Assembly: GCA_011037195.1 (NCBI GenBank)
Contig: JAAEAF010013308.1
Span: forward strand, 74,981 to 138,980
Length of the DNA: 64,000 nt
Reading direction: 5' to 3'
Source of the DNA: Triatoma infestans
Taxonomy: Eukaryota; Arthropoda; Insecta; Hemiptera; Reduviidae
Of this stretch, positions 22,735-32,420 are shown piece after piece. Below the pieces are notes generated by a model that saw only the letters and a program-made list of their open reading frames with translations, searched no databases and was not told the DNA's origin. The position numbers and the translations under genes were made by a program. Numbering within the stretch: position 1 is the stretch's first letter; each line of letters opens with the position of its first letter.

Positions 22735-22880
22735 ATGTAAAGTAACTTTGCTCTGTGCAAGTCTGTGTTGTCACACTGTCTGAAAAACGCATCCTGAAGA
22801 TGGGCGAACACCCAAAACCGGTCGATGACCACAAAATGAAGCAGGCTACCACGGAAAATGTCTCTGAAGAATTATTACGA
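22735..22880 (+). repeat. Hammerhead-bearing repeat family A, single copy
   Basis: The block order is TGCTCTGTGCAAGTCTGTG, TTGTCACACTGTCTGAA, the hammerhead-like motif, then GAAGCAGGCTACCACGG and AAAATGTCTCTG. It is truncated at the 3' side relative to 58741-58921. Confidence 0.8.
22790..22827 (+). ncRNA. Hammerhead-like motif, family A (G12 lost)
   Basis: CATC pairs with GATG (stem I) around CTGAAGAT, GGGCG AA CACCC, AAAA, CCGGTC. The G of GAAA is mutated to A and one stem II pair is weakened, so cleavage is not expected. Confidence 0.6.
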
Positions 22881-23485
22881 CTTTGTAAAATTTGCAAAAT
22901 TTTGTTTTATCCAGAAATACATATTTTGAGCAATTTGTCTATCTCTCTATTACTCTCTATACAATACGCGCATGCGTATATGTATATGTATGTTTGTGTT
23001 TATATAAGTGAATAGAAAATCTCACAAATGATTAACTAAAGAAACTTCTGATTTTGTATTCCTTTTAAAATCACCCAGGTTTGTGGACTTGAATATATTG
23101 TGGTCCATCAAAATAAAGTAGATTACCGTTTTCGAGATTTTCTCGATTATATTACTGACGGATTTTTTTTTAAAACTTGTGGACAAACTTTCATTACTAA
23201 CTTACTGTATAAAAATGTAGGGGGTTCTCCGGTTCCTATAACACTAGACATATCTTTAAACAACCAGTTCATGGGATGTTGTGGTGGTTGGTGGAACAGT
23301 TTAATCAAGTTAGGTCTCTCCTTTTCCCTATTTTATATATTTGACCAAATCTCTCTAAAAACAAAGCGAATGTAAGTAGAAAAACCAATGAAATTATAAA
23401 CTAACTGATAAATAAACAATTTTTCCATTAGTTAACATTCGGAATATATTGATAACAGATTTAAATTCAATTTAACCACCATATG
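22881..23485. other. AT-rich sequence, nothing recognised
   Basis: A frame at 23100-23375 (91 codons) has mixed composition, but I recognise no domain and it overlaps no known family. Confidence 0.4.
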
Positions 23486-23487
23486 TA

Positions 23488-23518
23488 TAGGGTTGGTGCA
23501 AAAATAATGCAGGTTTTT
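23488..23518 (+). repeat. Left terminal inverted repeat of Hsmar1-like mariner
   Basis: It is preceded by TA and inverted relative to 24745-24775 with one mismatch at the second base. Confidence 0.9.
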
Positions 23519-23564
23519 ATATGCCAAAAAAAAATTATTATAATTTGTATAAAACTAAGATTAT

Positions 23565-24584
23565 TTATTCAAAATATGTTCCATCATTATCAACACATAG
23601 TTGCCAACGTGTCAGAAGCATTTTTATTCCAGTTTCTAAAAAATCTTTATTTAAACTCTCAATAAACTCGCGGAAGGCATTTTCGGTTTCACTTCGGTCC
23701 CTAAAATTTTTTCCTCTTAAGAAGTTGTCCAAATGTCTAAATAAGTGGAAGTCCGTCGGCGAGAGATCGGGGGAGTATGGAGGGTGCGGAAGTGTTTCAA
23801 ATTTCAATTCCTGAAGTTTCCTGAGAGTTGGCATTGCGATATGTGGCCTGGCGTTATCGTGATGAAGAATTGGTCCTTTCCGATTCACCAATGCTGGACA
23901 AAGATTTTGCAATTTCCTATGCATTTTGTCAATTTCTTGACAATATGTTTCAGCCGTGATTGTTTCGCCAGTATTTAGGAAGCTGTAATGAATAACACCT
24001 GCAGTAGACCACCACACTGTCACCATTACTTTTTTCGGGTGCAGGCTTGGTTTCGCGAAATGTTTTGGTGCTTCATCCTTGTCCAGCCACTGGCCTGACC
24101 GTCTCCTGTTGTCGTATTGGATCCATTTTTCATCACATGTCACGATTCGATTAAGAAATGGTTCATTTTGGTAGCGCAACAGAAGAGAATTGCAAATTTC
24201 AAAACGCCGATGTTTTTGGCTCTGGGTCAATTCGTGAGGTACCCACGTGTCGAGCTTTTTAACTTTACCAATTTGTTCGAGATGGCGAACGACTGTTGAG
24301 TGGTCAACACTAACTTCTCTCGCAAAGTCCCGAGTGGTTTTGCGAGGGTTATCTTCCACCAATGCCCTAAGATGGTCGTGATCAACAACAGAGGGCCTAC
24401 CGCGACCTTCCTTGTCTTCGAGATCAAAATCTCCAACACGAAATTTTTGGAACCATCGCTGCACTGTACATTCACTGATGCTTCCTTCACCCCAAACAAC
24501 ATTGATGTTACGCGCAGTTTGAGCCGCACTTCGACCAAGTTTGAACTCGTAAAAATAAATTTGACGAAAATCTTGTTTTGACAT
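23565..24584 (-). CDS. mariner transposase, Hsmar1/cecropia-like, intact
   Basis: This encodes a 339-residue cut-and-paste transposase starting MSKQDFRQIYFYEFK; the longer in-frame extension upstream to 24680 lies outside the conserved protein, so I chose the internal Met at 24582-24584. Domains in order: an N-terminal helix-turn-helix (ISECTVQRWFQKF), the linker with EGRGRPS, a second helix-turn-helix (SVDHSTVVRHLEQIGK), the WVPHEL motif, then the catalytic domain with D,D34D: D in TCDEKWI, D in HHDNARPH, D in LSPTDFHLF, with 34 residues between the last two. It aligns well by eye with the transposase part of SETMAR (Hsmar1), which supports the cecropia subfamily. There is no stop or frameshift. 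Activity and expression are inferred, not shown. Confidence 0.93.
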   Translation of the reverse strand: MSKQDFRQIYFYEFKLGRSAAQTARNINVVWGEGSISECTVQRWFQKFRVGDFDLEDKEGRGRPSVVDHDHLRALVEDNPRKTTRDFAREVSVDHSTVVRHLEQIGKVKKLDTWVPHELTQSQKHRRFEICNSLLLRYQNEPFLNRIVTCDEKWIQYDNRRRSGQWLDKDEAPKHFAKPSLHPKKVMVTVWWSTAGVIHYSFLNTGETITAETYCQEIDKMHRKLQNLCPALVNRKGPILHHDNARPHIAMPTLRKLQELKFETLPHPPYSPDLSPTDFHLFRHLDNFLRGKNFRDRSETENAFREFIESLNKDFLETGIKMLLTRWQLCVDNDGTYFE

Positions 24585-24744
24585 GGTGAATATCGGAGGT
24601 CTTAACTCATACAAAATGGAACACAAACTAAACTGATATTTGAGGAAAAACAACATTAATAAACATTGTTTATAATCCATTACCTAGACTGGAGGATTAT
24701 CTTTGTTTACTTGGCAAGCAGAAGTAAACAAAAGATGAAAGTTC

Positions 24745-24775
24745 AAAAACCTGCATTATTTTTGCACCAACCCAA
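24745..24775 (-). repeat. Right terminal inverted repeat of Hsmar1-like mariner
   Basis: Inverted partner of 23488-23518, followed by TA. Confidence 0.9.
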
Positions 24776-24777
24776 TA

Positions 24778-25150
24778 CAAATCAACATGCCGTTAGCGCT
24801 GTTGGTCGTTATGAGAAATTCGACAAAAGTTTAATGTTATCAATTATTTCCACTAGAGAGCAAAGTTGATGTTATTTAAATAGACGGATTATTACCAAGG
24901 GAACGTACTTATCCCGACTGACCTTGTAAATAATTTAATAAACTATTGTTATTCATTTACATTTTGCGGCCTGTTTTGTGTATAAATTTACATAATTCTA
25001 ATAATAGAAACCACTTTCTGTTTTATAATCTTGGTAGGATCTAATGTTTATTGTTGACTAAAAAGAAATTGTGGAAGGAGAAAGTTACATTGTTTACATC
25101 ATGGAGTTTAAATTATCCAGTAAAGTTAAGCTGAATATGTATTTCAAGAT
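24778..25150. other. Unassigned sequence
   Basis: Nothing is recognised in this gap apart from AT-rich sequence. Confidence 0.4.
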
Positions 25151-25157
25151 AATGTAA

Positions 25158-25367
25158 TGGAATCAATTTTCCATTGAGATAATTCGCCACACAAACGCTG
25201 ACATCCTCATGTTGCTGACAGCAGCCGTATCAAGGCTAAGCAATAAGCTTTATCCACCTTCTGTCACGTTCACTGCGCAGGAGGATGAATGGACTAAAAC
25301 ATCTCTAGAAGCTTTCTTTAGTTCTCATCAAGAGTTAGAAGAAATCAATAAAAATCGGGCAATTTAA
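25158..25367 (+). pseudogene. Unrecognised coding-like frame
   Basis: An open frame of 69 codons follows a stop at 25155-25157 and ends with TAA at 25365-25367; the first Met is at 25209. The product has balanced composition unlike the AT-biased noise nearby, for example ADILMLLTAAVSRLSNK and a later acidic EELEEIN-type C-terminus. I do not recognise the family. It could be a last exon of a host gene or a fragment of a mobile-element protein; it sits about 90 bp before a hammerhead-bearing palindrome. Confidence 0.3.
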
Positions 25368-25456
25368 TGGCTTCAGACTTTTAAAAAGCAACATATAAAT
25401 ATAAAACACTTTGGTTTCGGGTTGAAATCGCGTCCGTGTTTTTTTTTTTTTTGTAA

Positions 25457-25496
25457 ACCGACATTTCTCCCATTTTACAATAGGCTTCTTCAGGAT
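25457..25496 (-). ncRNA. Hammerhead-like motif, family C, left arm
   Basis: On the minus strand ATC, CTGAAGAA, stem II GCCTAT/ATGGGA, GAAAT, GTC, GGT. Stem I has three pairs including one G-U; the CTGAAGA core is intact, with one extra A before stem II. Confidence 0.6.
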
Positions 25497-25527
25497 ATTT
25501 CGCCTCTAAAGGTTTAGCTTTGATACT

Positions 25528-25567
25528 ACTCTGAAGAAACCTATTGTAATATGGGTGAAACGTCGGT
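25528..25567 (+). ncRNA. Hammerhead-like motif, family C, right arm
   Basis: ACT (25528-25530) pairs with GGT (25565-25567, one G-U). Core CTGAAGAA, stem II ACCTAT/ATGGGT (six pairs, loop TGTAAT), GAAAC, GTC at 25562-25564. The self-complementary ACGT would be the minimal stem III. Confidence 0.65.
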
Positions 25568-25571
25568 TTAC

Positions 25572-26060
25572 CACAAACCACTGGAGCGGCCTCAACCTGA
25601 AGATCTAAGTGTTTTACTGTTAATGACCGCGGAAGCCTGAAAGATTTTATAAAATTAATAATCAGTAAAATAATCATTTGAAGAGTTAAAAGCAAGCCAT
25701 CAAGAAGGAAACAGCCAGTTTATAACAGGTATTCAAGAACCAGAGCTATTTTTGAGAAGTCTGCAACACAATTCTCTAAAAGTTACTCAAAAAAACCTGA
25801 TTAATGTAAACAATTAATCATCTGCATTCATCATTGTCAAAAAGCTCTTATACAAGCCAGAGTGTTTCACAAAACTAGGCCATTCCAGCTATAATCGATT
25901 GTCAGAACATGCAAGAGATCTAATTAGCTACCAATGCCCAAACAAGCTGGAACTATCTAACAACCAACGCTACAATTCTATATCACCATCCACCTCCATC
26001 ACCCGGTCACTCTGTTCTCTTTACTCTGTCTCTTCAAAAGTTTGTTAAATAATTATCATT
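25572..26060. other. Unassigned sequence
   Basis: The moderately complex sequence at 25790-26040 (C-rich, CCACCTCCATCACCCGGTC) is unassigned. No reading frame is supported. Confidence 0.35.
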
Positions 26061-26061
26061 A

Positions 26062-26577
26062 GTATTATATAGATGATATAATCATATGGTATTAAAATAG
26101 CACTTTAGAGAAAGTATAACCCCACCTTTCCCCACAAATAAACCTCCTTAAATTAATTTTCCCTGAAAAATGTTACAAACAGTAGTTGTAGCGCTTTATA
26201 TGTGTACTTGCAATACAAGTTATTCAAGGAAATTGTTGTAGCGGTTTTGGAGGAAATAGCAAAAGACTGAAAAATCAAGTGGTACTTCCCGCTTGACAGA
26301 TTTTTATCAAAACCTTAATGTCAGGTGGTTTCTTCTGGTGAAACTTAAACGGATACTATACAAATTTTATAGTATGTGTACCAAATTTAATGAAATTCGT
26401 CGAAAACTGAAAAAAACTGTTCAGTAAAAGCTCACTCCAGTTTATTCATTTTCTTGAAACTCGGGGTTTTGGCCATCTATTTATTTCTAATTAATTTTTT
26501 TTTTTGATGATAGAATTGTTGACACGATTGATGACACGATTACAATACTTCCTCTTGGCAGTATAGTAAGAGAAAGT
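26062..26577 (-). mobile_element. Rearranged ~1 kb-family repeat copy
   Basis: Family blocks are present but scrambled: GTATAACCCCACC, AAATTAATTTTCCCTG, AATGAAATTCGTCGAAAACT, and the 5' subterminal end TACTTCCTCTT...TAAGAGAAAGTA at 26550-26577. Order suggests internal deletion and joining of two copies. Confidence 0.65.
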
Positions 26578-26629
26578 AAAAAAAATAAAAAATATATATA
26601 AATTTTTATTTTATGAATTTTGATTACTA

Positions 26630-26656
26630 CACTGATGGACAAAATTAACGCACCAC
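26630..26656 (+). repeat. Left terminal inverted repeat of Tc1-like element
   Basis: Inverted match to 28116-28142, one mismatch (AACGC/AGCGC). Confidence 0.88.
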
Positions 26657-26829
26657 CCTTATTTTTTTTATAATTTCCAATTTGTGCAAATTTTGGACTT
26701 TAAAAATATTGTTGGTTGAAAAAATAAGTCATTTGAAAACGAAATTGTATTTTACATAGGTAAATCAAAGGCACATAATGAATTTAAAAAAAATCTTAAA
26801 AAAAAAGAAAATGTTTAAAGAAAACCTTC

Positions 26830-27859
26830 TCAATACTGGGTATTTCCTCCTCTGGCACGAATTACGTCTCTTAAACGCCTTTGGATAGATTCGAAGAGGT
26901 TTTGGATGAAATCCTGAGGAATGCTGTCTCACTCTTCTACAACAGCCCTTTCCAATTCATCAAGGGTGCTTGGACACGGATTCCGACGTCGTACTCTTCG
27001 CTTAAGTTGGTCCCAGACGTGTTCAATTGGGTTCAAGTCTGGACTCCGTGGTGGCCATACCATACGCTCAATCCCAACCTCAATCAGGTCTCAGCAACAA
27101 TTCGTGCTCTGTGGGGTCTGGCATTATCATCTATTAATAAGAATCCCTCGCCGATGTAAGGAGCAAATGGCAGTACTTGTTCTTTGATATGTTTTCTAAG
27201 TACCTCTGAGACGTTAAAGACCTTCCGCGCATAACAACCAATTCAGTACGACCATCGAAGGAAATACCACCCCAGAACATCCGTGAGCCCCCACGAAATG
27301 CCACCTGAGGGACCATACAGCATGGCGCGTACCTCTCTCCTGGGCGTCTCCATGTGTAATTACGGCCATCTGAAGAATTTAAACCCACTCTCACCTCATC
27401 TGTAAAGAGCACTCTCTTCCATTTGTCTAAAGTCCAATTCACATGTTCACGTGCAAACTGAAGCCTGGTCATTTTGTGGACTGTGGTAAGGAGAGGGCCA
27501 CGAGCAGGATGTCGGGCTCTAAGGTTACTTTCGTTAAGTCTTCTTCTAACAGTCCTGCTGGAAATGGAAACATTTCGGACCTGCCTTATGAGACTTTTTA
27601 TCTCATTTCCCGTGATGCTCCGGTTTCTCAAAGCCAGGTGCCGGATTTACCTATCGTCTCTCTCTGCTGTACATCTAGGCCGACCTTGCCCCTCTCTTCT
27701 TGAATGACCTCCTGTCTCCCTAAATCGCTTTAGAGCCCTGCCTATAGACGAGTGATGTACGCCCAGTCTCCTAGCGACTTCACGCTGACTGTACCCTTCC
27801 TCTAGCAAAGTCACAGCTTTAACGCAATCATGTTCACTTAAATTACTTACTGCGGCCAT
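26830..27859 (-). pseudogene. Tc1-like transposase, broken
   Basis: It starts MAAVSNLSEHDCVKAV, with paired helix-turn-helix domains (YSQREVARRLGVHHSSIGRA) and a GRPR-type hook (QGRPRCTAERDDR). A TAA at 27647-27649 interrupts the frame directly after DDR; the same frame resumes IRHLAL, then RNRSITGNEIKSLI. The catalytic domain begins LFTDEVRVGL (first D). After a frameshift near 27185 the next frame gives LPFAPYIGEGF and DDNARPHRAR (second D); after another near 27085 come VWPPRSPDLNPIEHVW (E of DD34E) and the C-terminus ending GGNTQY. A TGA at 26929-26931 replaces a likely Trp. About 343 codons in total, the normal Tc1 length. Confidence 0.9.
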
Positions 27860-28115
27860 TGAACAAAATTCTTTTTAAAATGCACAAAGATAAAAAACAA
27901 AAAAGTTCAGGGTAAAGAGAAAGAATGAGTTAGAATAAATTTTATGTGTAGATTGGATGGGTCGGGTCAAAGGCTATGTTTGTGAAAATGGGATTAAAGA
28001 GTAAAGAAAGTATTATTCATGGTTTATATTGACTCTGATATCACCCAAATATCAATAGTTCACCAAAACAAAATCGGGAAGATAATTTATTTCATTTTAA
28101 CTAAACAAAAATTGA

Positions 28116-28142
28116 GTGGTGCGCTAATTTTGTCCATCAGTG
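28116..28142 (-). repeat. Right terminal inverted repeat of Tc1-like element
   Basis: Inverted partner of 26630-26656, followed by TA. Confidence 0.88.
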
Positions 28143-28144
28143 TA

Positions 28145-28660
28145 TTAAAAAAAAAAAAATTGGAATATTTATATTATTTTTATAAAAGCCGAATGCAATG
28201 AATCTACGTCATTTTTTGAATTAATGACTCTGGTGTTTAAATTAATAGTATGGCGTTGCTTTTATAAATTATTCCATCAGTCTTTTGTTATAAGAGTTCT
28301 CTTCTCCATCTAAAATCTTGATATTGTCAAAATCCAGAGCTTAAAGTCTTTGGAGAACATACTTCTTTTTTAGTACCCATCACATTTCTCTGCAAATATT
28401 GTCCATTGCAAATTTTACTGTACTGTATACGTATTCATTATACCTTTTTGTTTGTTTGTTTTTTTTGACTTTGCAAAAAAATTTCTTGTTCGTAACTGTA
28501 AAAATAAGAAATTTATGTATTCCAACATTCTTGATAATTTTTGTTTTATTGTTACTTAATAAAAATTGATATGAAGAGAAATTTTCAGTAAGCATTTGGT
28601 TTATTTAAGGAGACATTTTGATTCGTTCTGTTTTCTTGAATGTTTTTCCTTTTTTTACTA
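28145..28660. other. AT-rich sequence, nothing recognised
   Basis: No repeat-family member or reading frame is supported between the Tc1-like element and the next ~1 kb repeat. Confidence 0.5.
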
Positions 28661-28661
28661 T

Positions 28662-28778
28662 ATTTCTTACTCCTAGTAAGAGGAAGTATTGTAATCGTGT
28701 CCGATTTTCGATATCGAGTTTTCACCGGAAATATCGTTTTAAGAACCCCTGAATCCAAAAAAGTGGTTTTTAGCAAAT

Positions 28779-28819
<41 letters not shown>

Positions 28820-29677
28820 TGTGTTATGTGAACAGCATAGCTCAAAAACGAAAAATCGTAGAAAGTTGAAACTTGATATTAAGTTTAGATGTCATCATGG
28901 GATCTGACGGAGCCGTTATCTGTCAAAATTCCTCAACCGGAAGTACCACTTTACTAGTTGCTTTTTTTACGTTTTTGCGATTTTCTCAAAAATGGCTCCG
29001 ACGATTTTCTTTTCACTTGCCATATTAACTACACATACAAAGAGCTACAACGTTTATTTGAAATATTTCTCCGGGAAAATTCATTTAATGGCACTTCTAG
29101 GGGAGGGGTGGGGTTAGGTTTTTTCATCTAAAGTGCTATTTCAGTTTGTTAGACAGTTCTGTCATCTAAATAATTTTAATTAGAATTGGAGATGTTGTTG
29201 AAATTCCGAGTTTGAAAAAATCGGATAACCGAAAGTGTGTTTACTTTACCACTTTACTAAATGATTTTATCACTTTTTAGCAATTTTCTAAAAACTATTA
29301 GGCTCCGCCTATTTTCTTGAAACTTCGTACCTAAACTAAGCATACAATGATCTACACTTTTATCTAAAACATTTCTTTGGGAAAATTCATTTAAGGGCAC
29401 TTTTAGGGGAGAGGTGGGATTATGTTTTTGCTATAAAGTGCTATCATGGTTGATTGTAAAATTCGATCATCCAAAGAAGATTAATTAGAAATAAATAGAT
29501 GGCCAAATTTCGAGTTTAAAAGAAATTAGTAAACCGGAAGTGCGCTTTTACTGAACAGTTTTTTTTCAGTTTTCGACGAACTTCATTAAATTTGGTACAC
29601 AAACTATAACATTTGTGAATTATAATTTTGAGAACTGGAGTAAGAGAAAGTTGTGTGAGTGTTTCACACCAGATTTT
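28662..29677 (+). mobile_element. ~1 kb Helentron-like (HINE-type) repeat, full length
   Basis: 5' end CTTACTCCTAGTAAGAGG, then ATATCGAGTTTTCACCGG, a GT microsatellite (28780-28824), CCGGAAGT near 28937, CCGAAAGT near 29229 and CCGGAAGT near 29534 marking ~290-305 bp internal units, then GGAGTAAGAGAAAGT (29638-29651) and hairpin GTGTGAGTGTTTCACAC (29653-29669) before CAGATTTT. No coding frame. Confidence 0.9.
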
Positions 29678-29719
29678 GTAGATTAGGCTAAATGGCTAAA
29701 TTTTTATGTAAGGATTCGA

Positions 29720-30300
29720 CTGTGGGGAGGGACCAAACCTCCATTGGCTATTCAAAGCTCCAGTGGGTCCAAAAAGCTACCCCAAGAAAAACAACAAACA
29801 AGGTCTAGAATAAAAATTTAGATCCGAGTCTAACCCATCTATGGTTCACTGTAGTCCGGACTATAACCTTAACTACCCGGAAATAGCTTAAGCACTTCTA
29901 TATTTTGTTCCAACAAAGGTCCTTAACCTAAATTCCTCACAACCCGGGCATACTGTCATAAGATTGATGGGTGTTTCTTCTCTGTCTCGCAGACTCTACA
30001 AAAGGAGTCTCTGGCATGTCCCCCATTAAGTAGAGTTTGTCTGTTTAAACCACAGTGCTCAATAAGGTATCAAACCAGATGTATGAGAGAGGTCCGTGAA
30101 AGACACGGCTACATCTCTCACTAAAAGCCCTGTCCGGAACCCGAATGTGAATCTTAGACTGCCGACATCCACCTCCACTGTGCTCATCCGTATGGATAAC
30201 TGGAAGCTTCTTGGCAGATATGTGCATGAAGACACACCAACATCAGGCTCGGGACACCACCTCATTCCCTGTAGCCTAGACTAGAGCACAACCTTCAAAG
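29720..30300 (-). pseudogene. Non-LTR retrotransposon 3' fragment (zinc-finger C-terminus)
   Basis: On the minus strand, frames give YLIEHCGLNRQTLL, GHARDSFCRVCETEKKHPSI and MTVCPGCEEFRL. HCGLNR followed by FCRVCE...C is the C-terminal CCHC-like region downstream of the RNase H domain in Jockey/I/R1-type elements. Frames are interrupted, so it is dead. The 3' untranslated part (29735-29900) is shared with 12955-13150. Confidence 0.65.
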
Positions 30301-31250
30301 AAGAAATTTTTGGGTAAAATTGTTGTCCCAATTTATTTGAAATCCTGATCCAGAACTGCCGACAGAAAATACTAAGTTTTGGTTAATAAAGAAGGGTTGA
30401 CATTACTATATGTAAGCTGGAAGAAAATTTCCTTTTTATACCCTCATTTATTACTTTGGATTTTTATTTCTTTTTATGTGAGATCTGAGATATTTCTTTC
30501 TGGTTTAGTTTGTCCATAGCTAGTTTAATCTTCTCAGGTAGTGAAATAAATAGAATTTTCTCTTTTAACACTAACTGACAGTGCAAAGAGTTGAGTGAAC
30601 TTGATATTAGCGTTAATTTCTTTATACACTTCTGTCTTTTACTGGAATTCTCTTGTTATCTACTTCTTTCTAGTTTAAACGAAGTTTCTCATAGAAAGAG
30701 AGATAGAAGCCACAAGCTATTTCAACAACACAGAATGAAATGAGGAAGACAACCATACAAAAGAGAGGAGTTCTATAGAGTATTGGGCCCCGGACTTTGC
30801 ACTCGCCCAACAACACACTGTTCTGGCTTATAACCCCTAACCGATCGATAATGTTTTATCTTTGTACACATTCAACAATCTTGTTCCCTAGTAGTACACT
30901 CTATTTAAACAAAAATATATATGTATATTTAGTTCTCTAACTTTGTATGAATACTTTCAAAATATGATATTTTTTTTTCCATCCTTCTATATTATTATTA
31001 ATAATGTTATATATTGACTTTTATTGATATCTAAAAATTAAAATAAATACGTAGTGATTAATATGGAAAAATGTTATAGATGTAGATCTAATTATAGTTT
31101 AAAGTTGGAAAGTACGTAAGGAATCAGCTGGAATTTCTAAACAAATTCTCCACAATTTTATTACATTATTATAGAAGCTGTAAGCAATTTTCTCTGTTTA
31201 CCCTCAGTTCCATTGATTATTTTCTCTTAAGGAAATATTAAAGAAAAATC
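30301..31250. other. Unassigned AT-rich sequence
   Basis: No family or frame is recognised. A moderately GC-rich patch at 30760-30860 is unassigned. Confidence 0.4.
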
Positions 31251-31252
31251 TT

Positions 31253-31348
31253 TTTGTGAAAGACTCACACAACTTTCTCTTACTCCAGTTTTCAAATTAT
31301 AATTGACATATTTTATAGTTAGACTACCAAATTTAATGATATTCGTCG
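31253..31348 (-). mobile_element. ~1 kb-family repeat, 3' end (minus) interrupted by an LTR
   Basis: TTTTTGTGAAAGACTCACAC and AACTTTCTCTTACTCCAG are the hairpin and inverted block of the family. The sequence runs to ATTTAATGATATTCGTCG and then stops at the LTR start TGTAGTGG. Confidence 0.7.
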
Positions 31349-32058
31349 TGTAGTGGAATCAGATGTAGTGGAATCGTTTATTGGATGATCTGATCCCACC
31401 GTAATACTACAAGATGTAGTGGAATCGTTTATTGTGATTCCTGAGGTATGTAGTAGATGTCTTGAAGAGGGCGGAAGTTAGTTTAGAGATTTTGGAAGTT
31501 AGTGCTCGAATTATTAACACGGAATTTATAAAAATAGACTGTATTTGTACAATAATTTAAACGTGAGTAATGGTAACTATTAACAAGAAATACTTAGAAA
31601 TAAATAGGAGATAAATAACTAATAATTTAGAATGATTAAAATAAATGAACTAAGATGCACAACTAAGGAAATAAGTATAAATAAAAACTGTATAGGGACG
31701 CATAAACTGCTGCTCGTATATGAAGACGTACTGAAGTATAATCATAATCATCCCCTCTTCCAATGGGGGCGAGTTTATATATTAGTGTTGGCCACACTCA
31801 CACCAAGACATCTGTCCTAGTGTGCGACCTTGGTTAGTTTGGTGACCACCGATTTAGGTCAGTGGCCAGCCTTAGCGGTGCTTGCTTTGATGACAGCAGC
31901 TGGCTACCGATTTAGGTCAGTGGCCAGCCTTAGCGGTGCTTGCTTTGATGTAGGGGTATTTACCCTTGGTTTGTTTGTTTGCCCGCGGCCTTGTCTTGAA
32001 GTCAGGCAGCTGGCTAGGCCACTAGTTGTAAATTATTCTTTCTTTGTTATTATTGTGA
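31349..32058 (+). mobile_element. LTR, second copy of the 16340-17028 family, nested in the ~1 kb repeat
   Basis: It shares TGTAGTGGAATC, GTGATTCCTGAGGTATG, TCTTGAAGAGGG, the TATA region, GTGCGACCTTGG, and CCACTAGTTGTAAATTATTC with the LTR at 16340-17028 in opposite orientation. The first ~65 bp are partly tripled (TGTAGTGGAATC at 31349, 31364 and 31415), and the last ~30 bp are missing. A 57-bp direct duplication lies at about 31848-31950. No internal retrotransposon coding region adjoins it. Confidence 0.75.
31760..31781 (+). promoter_or_regulatory. CCAAT and TATA elements of the LTR
   Basis: CCAAT at 31760-31764 is followed by GGGGGCGAG and a TATA-like TTTATATA at 31774-31781. The equivalent position in the other LTR keeps GGGGCGAAGTTTATATTAG (minus strand, about 16615-16645), supporting a real LTR promoter. 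Confidence 0.5.
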
Positions 32059-32065
32059 AGGAACT

Positions 32066-32265
32066 CCAGATCCCATGGAGTTACCTAAATGGAATATCAA
32101 GTTTGAACTTTCTACGATTTTTTGTTTTTGAGCTATGCTCTTCACATACACACAGACCATTTTCTAAAAACCACTTTTTTGGACTCAGGGGACTTCAACA
32201 CTGATATTTCCGGTGAAAACTCGTTATCGGAAACTTGACACGATTTTACTAGGAGTAAAAGAAAG
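32066..32265 (-). mobile_element. ~1 kb-family repeat, 5' end (minus), beyond the nested LTR
   Basis: GATCCCATGGAGTTACCTAA, TCAAGTTTGAACTTTCTACG, CTCAGGGGACTTCAACACTG and GGAGTAAAAGAAAGTA are the family's 5' third. The middle of the element is missing, so the LTR insertion was accompanied or followed by a deletion. Confidence 0.7.
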
Positions 32266-32354
32266 TAAAAAAAAAAAACATTATTAAGAGGGAGAAGTGA
32301 GATCAGTTCAGCTTTTCGAGATAGAGTTTTCACCGTAATTAAATCCCCAAGAAA

Positions 32355-32420
32355 TTGGTGTGAAACACTTACATGACTTGCTCATAATAGAATTCTTTTA
32401 CAACAGTTCTTACAAATCTA
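32355..32420 (-). mobile_element. Terminal fragment of the ~1 kb repeat
   Basis: GGTGTGAAACACTTACATGAC and the following CTCATAATAG...CAGTTCTTACAAATC resemble the terminal hairpin and next ~50 bp of the family. Confidence 0.45.

Larger units (their letters stand above)
23488..24775 (-). mobile_element. Hsmar1-like mariner transposon, apparently intact
   Basis: The element is 1288 bp, between TA at 23486-23487 and 24776-24777. Its ends are ~31-bp inverted repeats (GGGTTGGTGCAAAAATAATG...) differing at one outer position. The end sequence and overall size resemble human Hsmar1. The transposase frame on the minus strand is uninterrupted. This is the best candidate in the window for an autonomous transposon. 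Confidence 0.95.
25453..25571. repeat. Palindromic repeat (family C) with a hammerhead-like motif in each arm
   Basis: The arms 25453-25493 and 25531-25571 are inverted copies (GTAAACCGACRTTTC, CCCAT, TTACAATAGG, TTCTTCAG) around a 37-bp spacer. Each arm encodes the same stem-core-stem motif on opposite strands. Confidence 0.85.
26630..28142 (-). mobile_element. Tc1-like DNA transposon with well-preserved ends, dead transposase
   Basis: The ends CACTGATGGACAAAATTA (26630 onward) and its inverted partner (to 28142) match over about 27 bp with one mismatch and are flanked by TA at 26628-26629 and 28143-28144. Length is 1513 bp. The minus-strand transposase has two premature stops and frameshifts. 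The good ends mean it might still be moved in trans. Confidence 0.9.

Noticed and set aside
22755..23015. Frame containing KMGEHPKPVDDHKMKQ
   Set aside because: It is the translation of the family A hammerhead repeat; the RNA fold explains the conservation better than protein coding.
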